Part shown: positions 14,435-26,870 of the stretch, piece by piece
Position numbering within the stretch: position 1 is the first letter of the stretch
How the letters are laid out: every line of letters begins with the position of its first letter
Source of the DNA: Anthoceros angustus
Taxonomy: Eukaryota > Streptophyta > Anthocerotopsida > Anthocerotales > Anthocerotaceae
Reading direction: 5' to 3'
Assembly (NCBI GenBank): GCA_010909165.1
Contig: VJWM01000019.1
Span: forward strand, 434,001 to 498,000
Length of the DNA stretch: 64,000 bases
Notes under the pieces: model-generated
Told to the model about the DNA's origin: nothing
Databases searched by the model: none
Seen by the model: only the letters and a program-made list of their open reading frames with translations
Made by a program: the position numbers and the translations under genes

Positions 14435-14690
14435 GAAGAAGAAGAAGAATTTTATTTAAGTCCACTAAGGACGGATTTCCATCTTGGACTTGGTACTTAA
14501 CAACTTGTACCATGGTGTGTCTAAGCTACTTGCACCAAGGGCATCCACTCCCTTTAGGCATCCCATCTAAGTACTGATCTAAGCTCAGGATATTAATCTA
14601 AGCTCAGGATGCTTAATCACGGCGTTCTTATAAATGTGTGTCCATTTGGCCTAAGAACACATTTGGACACACATTTATAAGAACGCCGTG
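14435..14690 (+). mobile_element. Dispersed non-coding element with a 27-bp terminal hairpin (copy 1)
   Basis: The sequence from the AAGAAGAAGAATTTTATTTA tract to 14690 matches, in reverse orientation, the block at about 25425-25650. Shared pieces include GTCCACT, GTACTTAACAACTTGTACC, TTGCACCAAGGGCATCCACT and TATAAATGTGTGTCCATTTG. At its end a perfect inverted repeat joins 14618-14644 with 14664-14690 (27-bp arms, 19-base loop). No coding frame is present. Size and structure suggest a MITE-like or other non-autonomous element. A related AAGAAGAA...GTCCACT edge also occurs near 28840 and 47280. Confidence 0.55.
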
Positions 14691-14799
14691 ATGTATGAAC
14701 ATTTGGCCAAGGCCCTGGATGTTCGCTCCCGATTGGGTTGCAGCAATGTTGAGTGCACTAGGATTACATCCTTCCGAGCGTTGCAGCCATGGGGAAGTG

Positions 14800-15051
14800 A
14801 AACGTGTAGGGCACTCGGTTGTGCATGAACTGCATATCGTGAAGGACAATGCGTATGCCGAGGGCTTGGAGGACAGGGAACTGAAATGTGTAGGGCACTG
14901 GGTTGTGCATGAACTGCATACCGCGAAGGACAATGCATATACAGAGGGCTTGGAGGACGGGGAACTGAAACGTGTAGGGCACTGGGTTGTGCATGAACTG
15001 TATATCGCGAAGGACAATACGTATGCAAAGGGCTTGGAGGACATGGACTTC
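14800..15051 (+). repeat. 84-bp minisatellite, three copies
   Basis: Units start at 14800, 14884 and 14968, exactly 84 bases apart, with about 90% identity. Because 84 is a multiple of three, several frames stay open. One plus frame (14695-15141) reads as a 28-residue repeat containing VGHWVVHELH and KDNAY-x-EGLED. I do not recognise the peptide, and minus frames are equally open, so coding is unproven. Confidence 0.8.
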
Positions 15052-15137
15052 GTCCCGGATATGAATCGGCTGCACATGGCACCGACGACACTCCGCAGGG
15101 AGTGCAAGAGTAGACGGGAGGCATTACCCGAATATCT

Positions 15138-15980
15138 CTAGTGGTGGATGGAGGCTGAAGCTACTGTGAGTGTGGATAACGATTACCATGCTCGGGGCTA
15201 TGGTGCCCTAGGCGTGAGGAACGTGTGGATCGGCTTTGGGCTCTTCCGGGATTGAGCGGGGTGCAGGATGTAGAGAAGTCTTCTGTGCGCTCCCACCATG
15301 AGGTGCAAGTGCAAACCGTGTAGAATTTTCATTTGCGTCAAATTGAGAACATGATAATATTTGAAGCGGCTGCATATATAAAGCCTCTTCCAGCAGAATT
15401 GGAACCGCTTCCAAAAAATTGCACAGTAACTAAATCACGATTTTAGGCAATGTTTGATATGAGGCAATGGGTACTAGCTATTGAGATCGGGAATCTTGAT
15501 GTGTTTTCTAGTACAAGGACTAGGAGTACTGGTGTGTGGGCGCAAGCATGCCAGGCACCTAAAAAGAAACTTAACTTAACTAATATAAAAATTACAACTT
15601 GGATCTTGAACTCGCGACCTATGATTCTTAGCCGAGTTTTTTACTACTTTACTAACTTTAGGAGATAACAAAACTTTATGATGTGCAAATAATATATACT
15701 AATTTAGGCGCCAATATGCTAGCACCCTATGCTCTTATGCTCCCTCCATGGGGTGCCGGCATGCCAGCATCCTTAGATAGGTTTTCTGTGAGCGCCAGTG
15801 TGCCTGTGTCCGCATTAACACTAGGGCTTACAACCACTTGTCGTGCACCATGCACCTTATGACATGTGTCACTTGCTTTTGCAAGAGAATGAGAAAGAAC
15901 ACACCACCTTTCACACTTCCGATCACGACGCAGCTTTGGTCGCTCACAAAGATGATGTCCAACACACAAAACACGTGTTC
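15138..15980. other. Intergenic; contains a dispersed repeat fragment
   Basis: No gene is supported. The segment near 15335-15380 recurs inverted at 17405-17445 (shared TTCAAATATTATCATGTT), so a dispersed repeat passes through here. Confidence 0.45.
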
Positions 15981-15992
15981 AATTACTATGAC

Positions 15993-16250
15993 GAATTTGA
16001 AAATAATTTCCATGATTTTGAATTCTTGGCTACGCCAAGTATCCATCACTTTTACAACACAAGGCCAAGTGAAATTTGAAAATAATTTCCATGATTTTGA
16101 ATTCATGGCTACGCCAAGTATCCATCACTTTTACAACACAAGGCCAAGTGAAATTTGAAAATAATTTCCATGATTTTGAGTTCATGACTACGAATTATTA
16201 GAATATGTGGATTTTAAATCGAACCAAGTATCCATCACTTTTACAACACA
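15993..16250. repeat. 81-bp tandem repeat, about three copies
   Basis: Units beginning GAAAATAATTTCCATGATTT recur about every 81 bases and include GCCAAGTATCCATCACTTTT. The third copy is truncated and diverged. Confidence 0.85.
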
Positions 16251-16289
16251 AGGCCAAAACAAAGAAGCATGACTCGAACTAGTAACCTT

Positions 16290-16830
16290 GGATTTTTTTC
16301 TCTCATTTCAAACCATATTACCTATTCCCTGAACATTGAGAAAATTTAACATTTAAAAATATTTTTTCTCTCATTTCAAACCATATTACCTATTCCCTGA
16401 ACATATTACCTATTCCCTGAACATATTACCTATTCCCTAAACACTGGGAAAGTTTAACATTTAATAGGATTTTTTTCTCTCATTTCAAATCATATACACC
16501 TATTCCCCGGGAAAATTTAGCATTTAATAGGATTTTTTCTCTCATTTCAAACCATATTACCTATTCCCTGAACATTGAGAAAATTTAACATTTAAAAATA
16601 TTTTTTCTCTCATTTCAAACCATATTACCTATTCCCTGAACATATTACCTATTCCCTGAACATATTACCTATTCCCTAAACACTGGGAAAGTTTAACATT
16701 TAATAGGATTTTTTTCTCTCATTTCAAATCATATACACCTATTCCCTGGGAAAATTTAGCATTTAATAGGATTTTTTTCTCTCATTTCAAACCATATACA
16801 CCTATTCCCTGAACAGTGGAAAAATTTCAC
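16290..16830. repeat. Higher-order AT-rich repeat: 240-bp unit, two copies, built of shorter units
   Basis: A block starting GATTTTTTTCTCTCATTTC near 16291 repeats near 16531 almost identically. Within each block, CCATATTACCTATTCCCTGA modules recur at 18-80-base spacing, and the last module changes to CATATACACCTATTCCC. This is a small satellite-like array with two levels of periodicity. Confidence 0.85.
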
Positions 16831-16967
16831 ATTTAAAAGTTTGAACCCAATACATCTTGCCCATAGACCCCACGTCTCACCACTTTATTAACTTCCCCAT
16901 ATACTAAGATATTGAAGCACAAAGTCCATGCCGGCGCCCAGGTGTGTCACTTACGCAGTGTTTAGGG

Positions 16968-17100
16968 TCTTCATACCCTCCGCTATTGTGCACAACGACA
17001 TCAACCATGTATCTTCATACCCTCCGCTATTGTGCACAACGACATCAACCATGTATCTTCATACCCTCCGCTATTGTGCACAACGACATCGACCATGTAT
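16968..17100. repeat. 44-bp tandem repeat, three copies
   Basis: Units TCTTCATACCCTCCGCTATT plus the following 24 bases start at 16968, 17012 and 17056. They are identical except for CAACCATG to GACCATG in the last copy. Confidence 0.9.
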
Positions 17101-17860
17101 GGATTGGGTGTACAGCACGTATATAGAAATAGCCATATGCATTCCCTTCGATGCTACAAAGATGGTTGCCCATGTTTATTTACTGTTGTTTAACGAATCG
17201 CATACACTAACGATATGGGCATCATTTCCATGGAAAACAATGGTCGTCCTGTGGGACGAACCCTTCGTCTACCACTGTGGGCTGCTAAAAGATATAAACT
17301 TCTCTCACAATACCCTAATTGTGTGCCTTCTGGGTATGCTCAAATATGGCATTTCAATGCCCATCGAAAACACCGTTCCGCATATACTCACGTCAAAATC
17401 CGCTTGATGTATATTCAGCCCCTTCAAATATTATCATGTTTGAGGCATGAGCCATGTGGTCGCTTTGTTTTTGGTCGGATGTGTGATCTTCCTCCGTTAA
17501 GTAATCCTCCCAATCGCAGCATCATGAAGATGGCCTAGAGAGGGCATGTAGGCTTTGCAGTCACACAAGGCCTGGACGGTTGCTCCAGGCCATTTACCAT
17601 AGAGGCCTGGTGAAGGTTTGCTGACGGCATACTCAATGCTTGCGCAGGGCGTTTCCCGATGTTCCATACTCTTTGTCTCACGTTGAGGTTCGCGAGGGTT
17701 AGCTAGATGGGTGCTTGTGAGGACATGCAAGGGCCAATGTTTCGACAACCGTGAAAAAGAAATCCATGTGTATTGCACACAAAAGGATTCTTGACACACC
17801 TTTTGACAACATCAGTACACGGGGCACAAGCCCCGAGCCATTCTCGTCAAGTGTGTGACC

Positions 17861-17900
17861 TAAGAAGTTTTCCCGCCGTATGCAGTGTGAAAACTTCTTA
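17861..17900. repeat. Inverted repeat (hairpin)
   Basis: TAAGAAGTTTT at 17861-17871 is matched by its exact complement at 17890-17900, with an 18-base loop. Partial pairing extends outward (GTGAC-like flanks). No gene is linked to it, so its meaning is unclear. Confidence 0.6.
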
Positions 17901-18009
17901 TGTCACCCTCGATAAAAACCCTTGGTGGCCTCGTGATGACTTCCGTATTCCATATGCGTGGACTCACGTGGTTCAAAAAGTTGTGAATAATATTCCAATT
18001 TAATCGGAT

Positions 18010-20300
18010 GAAGATTTCACAATATATTTCAACACGAGGTGTTGCAAACCTACCCTACACTTGACCTAAGACTGCAAACCTACCCTACACCTGACCTAAG
18101 ACTATACTATTCTCAGGACAACCACACTGCCAACCTTTGCATCCCCGTGCAGGTGATCGATCATGCGCAGTCATGATCATTCATGACAGGTTACCAGGCA
18201 AAATTGATATCAAATCAACCAGAGACAAAGTTCCGACGATCACATGCAGGGGGAAAACCCGTGATGGAAATACCCCCCCTTGATGGAAATACCAGGCTCC
18301 AAGGGTTGTAAGCAAACATTCTACATGAACCTCTAGATACTGAAACTAAGAGTGATTTCTTCAAGTAAACCTTCACGTGATTTATCCTAGTAAACCTCAG
18401 GTGTAATGTCCGGAAAGGCAAAAGGGTTAGAAAACTTCCACTGGAGTAGATCTGGCATGAAAATTGTACAATTCTTGGATTCCGTATTATAAAGAAAGAT
18501 CGGAGAGAAACTTAAAACTCGAACAACGGACGGTGCGCATTAGGTTCGTACACAATATAGTCAAAGTCACCGGAACACGGTTAAATTTAGATTCGTTAAA
18601 GACCGTATCCCAATACTTTCGTGTGGCCAATGATAGGGAGCCGGGGAGCAAGACAATCCAGCTAGTCACTTTTGAAGATCCTGAAGGTGAGAGGAACTCG
18701 CGCACTTGAAGACCCTGAACTGAGCGGAACTCGAGCACTCGACAGCATATGCGGCCTTTGTTCATCCACTTCTCAATCGTCTCAGCTGTGGCAGTGGCCA
18801 ACCCCACAACACCGAAAGATATCGGGAGCCAACTGCATAGGGACCCGAGCACATTAGAAAGTTATGAACTAAAACATGTGTTGTGAATTAGCTCGACCGA
18901 GCTTATTGACACAAAGAACTCAAAGAGCCTGCTAACTACCGTCGACAGTACAGAGCTCCCCATGAGCAACGGATGGAGAATCTGCAACTTGGTTATAAAT
19001 GCAAGCAGGGAGGTAACAAAGGTCTTTAAACTCAATTCCAAGTAGTCTTCACCTTGAGGTACCCAGACAAGGACCGAACCAAGTACGTAGATCCTGCTCT
19101 CAGACAACATAGCTGTATCCCGTTTCATACAATGAAGCCGTAACATTTATCGGTAAACGAGCAACGAGGAAGCAGAAACTTGAAGTGCCACTTCAAAATA
19201 TAGGAAACCTTCATACGCTCACAATTCCGCTTCCATGTTGCTTGTATAAAAAAACTGAGAACTGAATACCTTCTCGAGAGAATCCAAATCTGTGGCATTT
19301 GGCTAAGGAGCAGGTCATTTTGTAGCAAGGACTGGGCATCAGACTTCCTCAAATCATCGGAGACATCCCTTGAACGTCATAAAAGCACATGCCTGTTGTC
19401 ATAAGATTTGCTCCATCACAGTGCTCCCTCTAGAATGTTGCGTAGTACAACCACTCTTCCATAACCACAAACTTGAAGGGCTCAAATGGGCACAAAGACT
19501 AAAATCCACACGTAATGAGAGTCCTCCCAAGGGCTAGATGGTTACTGCACACGACAATCTAGATGACTCCAATTGCACCCATTGCTCGCGGTACAAACTG
19601 AATGGGAAGAACCATAAACTACATATCATAATCCAAACTCAGGACATTGGCACCTCTCAGCTGCATCATAAGACCATGCAATACGGACAGGGCAGAACAT
19701 TAAGACACGCCAAGATCAAACAGAAACTGAGCAAAGTCCTTCACGATCTCATGTGCGGGGTCTGTCAGGAATACCTACTACATTGATGAGATTGCAGCAT
19801 AAGTGATCCACCCCACACTTACCGCCGATTAGGGGATGAGAAGGCACTCCACGTTGTCCCTCGTTCACACAGAGTGCTTCGTTGAAACGAGGGGCTGCTA
19901 CAGTTATGTGCACATACATGCACATTGACGATTAGTAGAGTAAATTGGAATGGCACCTCTCCATGAAGAGACATGAGAAAAAACTCACTCAAAACACACA
20001 CTAAACTAAAGAGCAACAAGACCCTATCGTCCCTCACAGAGAACAGAGAGTTTGTGTCAATCAAGCTACATCAACACTGGCGTCCAAACACACACAAAAA
20101 TTCATCAACAACACTGTAAACTATACGATAACACTACACAAGCCATAATTGGTAGGATCATGCTTTAGAAACGTAAGGAGTCCCATGATAAGACAAAATA
20201 AAGTACACATATGGTGCAGGCCAGAACCATTTCAACTCACATCATTGAATTAATATGTTACAGGTTTGTTGAAGGAAAGGTCCAAAGCTTAACAATCAAA
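18010..20300. other. Gene-poor region, nothing identified
   Basis: About 2.3 kb with only short, unconvincing open frames on both strands. I see no protein motifs, tRNA or repeats beyond a short direct repeat (CAAACCTACCCTACAC) near 18048 and 18077. Confidence 0.4.
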
Positions 20301-21337
20301 TGAAAGACCTCTAATTATCAGCCAGTATCTGCCGCTCCAAGAACACTGCTGAGTCCAGGAACCGACCGTGAAGTAGACAGGCGGATGTCTTCAACCAGCT
20401 TCATCCAGCATTCTTTCTCCGGGCCTGTTTCACCTCTGTCCAGGCAACATCTGCCAGAGGACATTAGTTATCCTACATACAGCTGTTGCTTTCAAGAGGT
20501 GAGCGAAAGCCAGACTTACACCAGCTGGGCTAATATTCCAGCAGCGTGAAGCTAGCGTGGGGCAACAGACCCCAGTCAACAATCCTATGACCCTCTTTGT
20601 CCAGGAATTGTCAAAGCTTTGTGGCTGCTTGGTCAACTAAGCATACGGGTGGTAACGATGTCGCTCTCTCTCACGAATTACAGCATGAGAGTTCTGAAAC
20701 TCGTGATCTGAACATAACCACTATAACTCAATATAACAATCACACAAAAACAATTTAACATAGATGCTTCCAAGAAATGGAAAAGACCTTCAAAGCGACA
20801 GTCACCTCGTGAAGATGGACGATGTCGTAACTTGTCTGCATGCCCTGCACACATCAGCACCCACGATTTCCCCTTCAGTGCACAGCGTAAGCCAAAGAGA
20901 TTTTTCTACCCAAACTCTCACCATGACATGGACCTTTCACCTCGTTACTGCTTTAGACTCATCTGGTTTGGTTGCTGACAAGTTGGCGAATAGCAGCAAC
21001 TCACAGACGGATGGCAGAAATGAACAATAGAAAAGCATCCATCAACATACCTCTAGAACAATTGCACTTAACACAAAAGGTTCATGCATCCAGTTGACAG
21101 GCTCCAGTTAAAACAGCTGTTGAACGGCCTCAGGCCCCAGGGTAAGGCTCCACTAAAGTACAATGGAGAATTAAATAGAAGCTTCGAACAGAATCCCTGC
21201 ACAGAAAACTTGCACATCCTCCTACATGGCACCCAAGGCCGTTCAACAGCTGCTTAACAGGAAATACTGACAGAAGAGCAGGAAACGGTCAAACGGTGAA
21301 GCTACTGACAAATAAGGATGCAAAAATGTGCTGGTAG
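20301..21337 (-). other. Likely 3' region of the cyclin L gene
   Basis: The cyclin L frame ends at 21338, directly beside an AG|GTTAGC donor-like site, so the transcript may continue through spliced 3' UTR here. I found no further arginine/serine-rich exon that would extend the protein. Confidence 0.3.
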
Positions 21338-23473
21338 CTAACCTGTGTCTCTACTTCTGTCCTTGCTCCGCTGGACCCTTTCCCTTAGCTTTTCCCTCTC
21401 CCTTTCCTTGTCCCTATCTCTGTCGCGCTCCCGAGTACGGTCACGGTTATCTCGCTCTCTGTCCCTGTCACGATCTTTCTCATTCTCTGTCAATTGCCGA
21501 CTCCTATCTTTTGGTCTAGAGTTGTCACCACCCCCATCTTCCTTGTCGTTCGCCAGCTTTGTTTTCCCTACTGATTGATCATCTCTCAACTCGCCATTGC
21601 CTGATGAAGTTTGGAGCTCCTGGAAGTCAGTCCTAGTGTCCTTAGCTACTGCTATCTTAGACCGATCACCAGTCGAGTTCGTGTTCTGTGGCCGAGCATC
21701 CGGACTGGCACTTGGTGGCATAGCAGTCGCACCTCCATTTCCAACAACTTTGAGTAGATTCACCTGTACAATGGAGGGTTTGACATCAGACACAGTACCC
21801 CGGATAAATCCAACTGAGCCACAGAAATTGAAACTTGCCTGCGCATCTGGAGGAGGGTCCCAAGCAGTACTTGTTAGGACAAAGGATTTGGCATCCTTCC
21901 TAACTTCAGCATAATGTGCCTTTGGCTGCCTATACAGGTCACCTAAAACCCTGCAAACCTCCTCCACATCACTTTTCTCAGCGTCGAAGACTTGCCACCA
22001 TGGAGGCTTCTCCGGCAATGGCACTCTAAATCTCCGGGCTGCAGCATAGACTACCCCGCATGCTACGACCTCACTCTTGAACCGAACACACAGAGTTGTT
22101 CGCAAGCTGCCACCATGACAGCAACTGAGAATCAGCTCTTGTTAACTGGTGTAGTGGCCTACAACATGGAAACCACAACGAAATGCTGAGCGATACAAGT
22201 GCCAAAGAAGACAGGTGACCCACAGGATGACTGCAGATCACAAACGTTGTCAATCCCTAACTTCTCACATTCACCTTGGTTCAGTGAGACATCCATCCAT
22301 TTCTCACCAGGTAATTTGGAGAGTTTCTAGGTTAACAATTCTGAGAGTAACACAAATCCCAGCCTATGGTGTGAGCGATCACCTGATTCCTCAGCAAACC
22401 AGAATGGTTTCTCAGCTACGAGAAAACCAGCTGGGAGCAGACTGCCTCCACAGGGCATCCTGTACTTGAGGTTAGGAAGCCCACCGATGGGTGTGACAAC
22501 AACACTTCTGCGAGTTATAACAACTGCTGGTGTTCACTCTCGACCATGGATGGGCACAGCTAGTATAGTAAAGACCAAAAACAACACACAGTGGTGTGGA
22601 CAGCAGTCATTCACCTGTCATTTGCCAAATTCCATGCCTCCTGCATAAGCTCGGGAGGCGCCTCCAGTTGCAGCAGGTAGTTCAGAATGAACTTGTGCGG
22701 ATGCTCCACATGACAGATAAATCCCATTTCCTTGAGAAGATGACGCTCAGTCCTTATGAGGTCTACTTTCATTTCTTCGTACTTCTGGACAACCAGAAGT
22801 AAGTCAGACAAAGGCAGTGGCACGAAAAGGAGCTGCAAAACCAGAATCGACAGAGTCCGCACCTTATGGTCCGGAAAATCTATTTCACGGTTCTCACGAC
22901 GACAATCAATGCGATAAAACACATTCAAAATATCCGTCATCCTCCTCGGACTTTCTTCCAACTTGGAAGCCAGCCAGACACAGCTCGCCGCAACTCGCTG
23001 CCGCAAATAAACATCTAGCAACAATTTAGAAACAAAACTACATGCCAAAATACCAAAACCAAATTCCAGCAAGCGCGTGCACGTATATACCTTCACGTTG
23101 AACCGAGAGAAAGACTTCTTGCAGTAGAAGCGATGGAAGAGTACCTGACCCGTGGCCATGACGGCTTGCGGCCTGAAGCCAAACAACAACAAAAACAGGG
23201 GGAGGAGCGTCAGCGCACTTATCAGATAGCGTGAAACCTAGACAGAATTCAATCTTTCAGAACAAAAGGGATACGTGAGCACGACAAGCTGGCAACAGCA
23301 TGAAAAAGGCTCAGAGAGTACATTTTGAGCAGAATGCCGCTCTCCTGGATCAGCTCGCAGCCAAAGCGGCGGAGCAGGCTCTCCGTCGGCTCATCAACCC
23401 CATCTTTCCGAGAAGGAGAATCCGCAATTTGTTGAGGGGAGACATAGAAGGTGTCGAGAGCCGTGTAAATCAT
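21338..23473 (-). CDS. CYCL1: Cyclin L (CYCL1-like, RS-rich cyclin), five exons
   Basis: Exons: 23473-23322, 23172-23091, 22997-22863, 22784-22615, 22106-21338; 435 residues. Cyclin L partners CDK11/CDKG-type kinases and acts in nuclear pre-mRNA splicing; Arabidopsis CYCL1 is MOS12. The start MIYTALDTFY and the segment GIDE-like GVDEPTE match the family opening. The cyclin box follows (MATGQVLFHRFYCKKS, AASCVWLASKLEESPRR, KEMGFICHVEHPHKFI). The second cyclin fold carries VVACGVVYAAARRF and PPWWQVFDAEK. The tail is rich in RD/RE/RS dipeptides from about residue 370, shorter than in Arabidopsis and ending KDRSRDTG. The 81-base exon 2 body and the splice phases fit without strain. Confidence 0.93.
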
Positions 23474-23699
23474 CACCTACACCGCCGAAGGACCAGACTT
23501 CCAGGAAACGGTTCGGAGAATGTGGCTATGGCAAGCCGGAGCAAGTGGCCGGCATACACGGCCGAGGGGGAGCAGCAACGCAGAGACGAGCTGCTGAGAA
23601 GCTGCCCTAAACTCGAACCAAGCCACGCACTACGTATTTATGTGCACAAGAACCTCCCATACTTTACGCAACATAACAATCTCAAGTAGGTACAGTACC

Positions 23700-24720
23700 T
23701 GGTTTAGAGACGTGTAGGGGGGATTTATTGGTAGATCAAACCAAAATTGGACAAATCGGTATTATTGATTTGTAGCAAGAGGCTGAAACTAGCAGGCTCT
23801 TCCTCTTCTCTTTGGAGTCGAAGAGCTTCTAAAACTTTGATGCTCCTTTGATCTACATAAAAAATTATCTTAAAAATATTATTTATGAATATAGAGGTTT
23901 TTTTTTATATATGTTACAGTTCATATCATTAGATCACTAAATCATATCAATAGATTAGGTACTAGCATGTTATGGAATTTATGATGAAGCACATTGATTG
24001 AATAAAGTGTAACATAAACCCTACTTGATCCGCAATCTATCTACTTATCACGACTAGCTAATAAAATAATTGATTCTAGCTGAACTCACAATTTAGCTCA
24101 TGAATTCTAGTATCCAACCAATTTATTATACAATAGAGGCCTTCGGTCCAAAACACCCTCAGCTAAATAATTATAATTTTGAATTATTTTTTACTTTGAT
24201 CACTCAATAAATTTATTTAGGCCAGTCCATGAGGTGACTGGAGGGTAGCTGCAAAATCTCTCCCACTTCCATTCCATTTATTGTACATCGAATTACAATT
24301 TGACTTGGATTAGGTACAACACTATGTCCAGAAATATTTTTAATGATATATATAGTAATATGTTATATTTCAATAGTGTATTAAATAGGTAGGATAAGTA
24401 ACATACCTACTTATGTACTTTTGTTGTCAGCTGCATAGTTGCAACAATTGCTACAACTCTAGAATTACATGCTAAGTATGTGTAGGTAGTGGAGATGAAG
24501 CACGGTTGGGAGACCCAGCGAAGATTCTGACAAAACATCAACATGCTGTGCAACTAGGTTGCTTTTTATCACCATGGGCTACTTCTGAAGGCAGCGCACC
24601 ACGTAGGTAGTGCGGATCTTGCGGCTTTAGTAGCAGCTCGTAAGCCAAGGGATGGGTGTTGGACATCTTGGCTGCAAGCATTTGTTAGACTAAATAGCGT
24701 GATTGATATTTAGGGAAAAG
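23700..24720. other. AT-rich intergenic region
   Basis: About 1 kb with stops in every frame. No coding exon, RNA or tandem repeat is recognised. Confidence 0.4.
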
Positions 24721-24809
24721 AAGACTTTATTATGAAAAAGAGATGGGAAAAACCCATCCACCCTGAAATAAAGGGGGAAAACCCAACGGAGGGCACCATG
24801 CCAAGAGGA

Positions 24810-25190
24810 CTAGCCCCCACGATCACGCATTTCAAAACTACCAACCGCTCGAAGAACTTCGTGATCAGGGATGTGAAAAGGCCTACTTACCACCGGTGTC
24901 GAAGAAGGTGCATCTCCCGCGCTCGCTGTCGTTCTATACACTACGTTAGCCAACGCCCTTTGCAAAGCAATGGAAACCCTCTGCCGGAAGAAAGCAACAA
25001 TACAAGAAAGGGGGAGGCCAACCCCATTCCTGCGGCTATGATAAGCCTTGGCACAGGCCTTGACGAACCTAGAGAAATCCTTGCCCATGGCTCCGTAAGT
25101 CTCAATGGCAAGGGGGACAAAGGCATGGCTGTCCTGCAAAGGAGAAAACTTGTGGACCTTAGCCGTCGTGCATAGGAGAGTACTTGTCAA
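24810..25190 (-). mobile_element. Possible C-terminal fragment of a non-LTR retrotransposon reverse transcriptase ORF
   Basis: A 126-residue minus-strand frame contains KFSPLQDSHAFVPLAIETYG followed by a helical segment ending QRVSIALQRALANVVYRT. This recalls the region after the reverse transcriptase domain in some LINE-type ORFs, where a PLA-E-G-like motif precedes a short Arg/Leu-rich helix. There is no RT catalytic motif in the window, so it would be a 5'-truncated copy. The call rests on a remembered pattern. Confidence 0.38.
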
Positions 25191-25424
25191 CCTTAATCCT
25201 ATTGATATTTAGGTGGTTTTCAAACTTTTTATTTTAGGATTTTGAGTTTTCAACATGTAAAATTAATAGTTTTTACAACTCTCATGATTAATAAAAAAAA
25301 AAAAATCCGTCCAAGATCATAAGATGATCCAAACAATCAGCTGATCAACCAACTGATCTTTATTGTCGGCTGACTGATCCAGATAGTCGACCAAATGGAC
25401 AATCGACCAAAGTGGACTGACCTA

Positions 25425-25650
25425 GCGTCCAAATGGCTTAGGCCAAATGGACACACATTTATGAGGCATCCAAATGGCTTAAGCCAAATGGACACACATT
25501 TATAGGAACGTCGACTTGTACTTCGATCGATACTTAGATGGGGGTACTTAAAGGGAGTGGATGCCCTTGGTGCAAGTGGCTTAGGCACACAAGGTACAAG
25601 TTGTTAAGTACAAGTCCCATGTGAGTGGACTAGAACATTTTCTTCTTTTT
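25425..25650 (-). mobile_element. Dispersed non-coding element (copy 2, inverted relative to 14.4 kb)
   Basis: The minus strand matches the 14435-14690 element over most of its length, including GTACTTAACAACTTGTACC and TTGCACCAAGGGCATCCACT. Here the terminal piece AAATGGACACACATTTATA occurs twice as direct repeats (about 25448 and 25484) rather than as a hairpin, so the two copies have different ends. Confidence 0.55.
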
Positions 25651-25855
25651 CCTCCCGAACAAATTATATTATTGTTCTTCTTCTTCCTCCCCAACAAGCT
25701 TGCCATGAACAAATAGCACAGAAATCTGGACTAAAACATATTCTTCCTTTTCTTTTTCCTCCTCAACAAATTATATTATTATTCTTTTTCCTCCCCAACA
25801 GCTTGCCAGATTAAAACATATTCTTCCTCTTCTCTTTCCTCCTCAACAAATTATA

Positions 25856-26250
25856 TTATTCTTCTTCCTCCCAAACAGCTTGCCATGAACAGAGAGCAGA
25901 GAAATCCCCCCATCGGGATGTCGGGAGAGACGTCATGAATAAAGTTGAACTTGCGAGTTCTAAGCTGAATGTGGAGCGTCCCGACGCAGAGCGCGTGGCG
26001 GGCCTCCTCGCCGGGGCCGGGGCCGAGCACGAGCTTCCTGGCTGCGGCGAAGAGGGTGGAGAGGAGGGACAGCACGACCACGTCGTAGCAGCAGAAGGCG
26101 AAGACGTCGGAGTAGCAGACGACGAAGACCCCGTAGAAGAGCCAGAGGGAGCCCGGAGACGAGCGGATGCCGCGCCATACCAGGGTTTGGGGAAGGAGTA
26201 GCCCGAGTGCTCGAATCCGTCCAGTGCGCGGTCCGGCGACGACGTTGGCG
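25856..26250 (-). pseudogene. Truncated, frameshifted copy of the adjacent membrane-protein gene
   Basis: The frame begins like the intact neighbour (DRALDGFEHSGYSFPK versus DRAADGFEHSGYFFPK). It then loses register at a run of A residues just after FPK, where one base fewer than in the intact gene shifts the frame. The next homologous segment (VVLSLLSTLFAAARKLVLG against ALTLVSTAIAGARRFIF) is in another frame. Similarity ends soon after, so at least six membrane segments are missing. The flanking 26390-26760 also resembles 27960-28380, showing that a whole segment was duplicated. Confidence 0.75.
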
Positions 26251-26870
26251 CCATCCTGGTGTTTTTGTGCTGTTCCCTGTCAGATTTCTCGGACTCGTCG
26301 AGCTTCCTGTTTCCCGAACGCGCCTTACTGGCGAGCACGTCTCCTCTGCTTGCAAGGGCCGCCTTCGCTTGCTACGGAGCTATTAAAAGGTCCGTACAGA
26401 AATGTACAGTTTTTCTCCAAGACCCTCCCGATGATCGCGTTGTGATAGGGTTTCGCAGTCTCGTGGCTGCGAGAAGCTTGCTACCACCGCGTTGTGGAGC
26501 ACTGGAAGAATGTACGAAGCTCTGTGTGTTCAAGGCAGGGATGGAAATTGTACACGCAAACAGGATCCGAGAAGGCCTCGGGAATCCGTAGTCTGTTCCC
26601 ACTATGTGCTTTGCATCGTGACCTGGCCAGACGTGATAGATTTCTTGCTAGGACTAAACGGGATTTGATAAGGCACCCGGCAGCCAAGAACATCGTCAGC
26701 TATCTCATGCCTCCACGGAGTCGAACCTGGCTCATCTCCTCACGACGTCATTGACGCGCTGGGAAGTTGATTCCTTGCGCAACTGTGTGATCTTGGGGTT
26801 CAGCAACCAGCATGAGAAGGAAGGCAGGAAGGCATTGTATGTAGCCAATCCAGAGGTGTGTGGTGACTAC

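Noticed and set aside
15590-15640. tRNA-like T-arm in GAACTCGCGACC
   Set aside because: Only a weak box-B-like core is present, with no D-arm or anticodon arm nearby.
23300-23689. Plus-strand frame overlapping the first cyclin L exon
   Set aside because: It is antisense to a conserved cyclin start and has no domain of its own.
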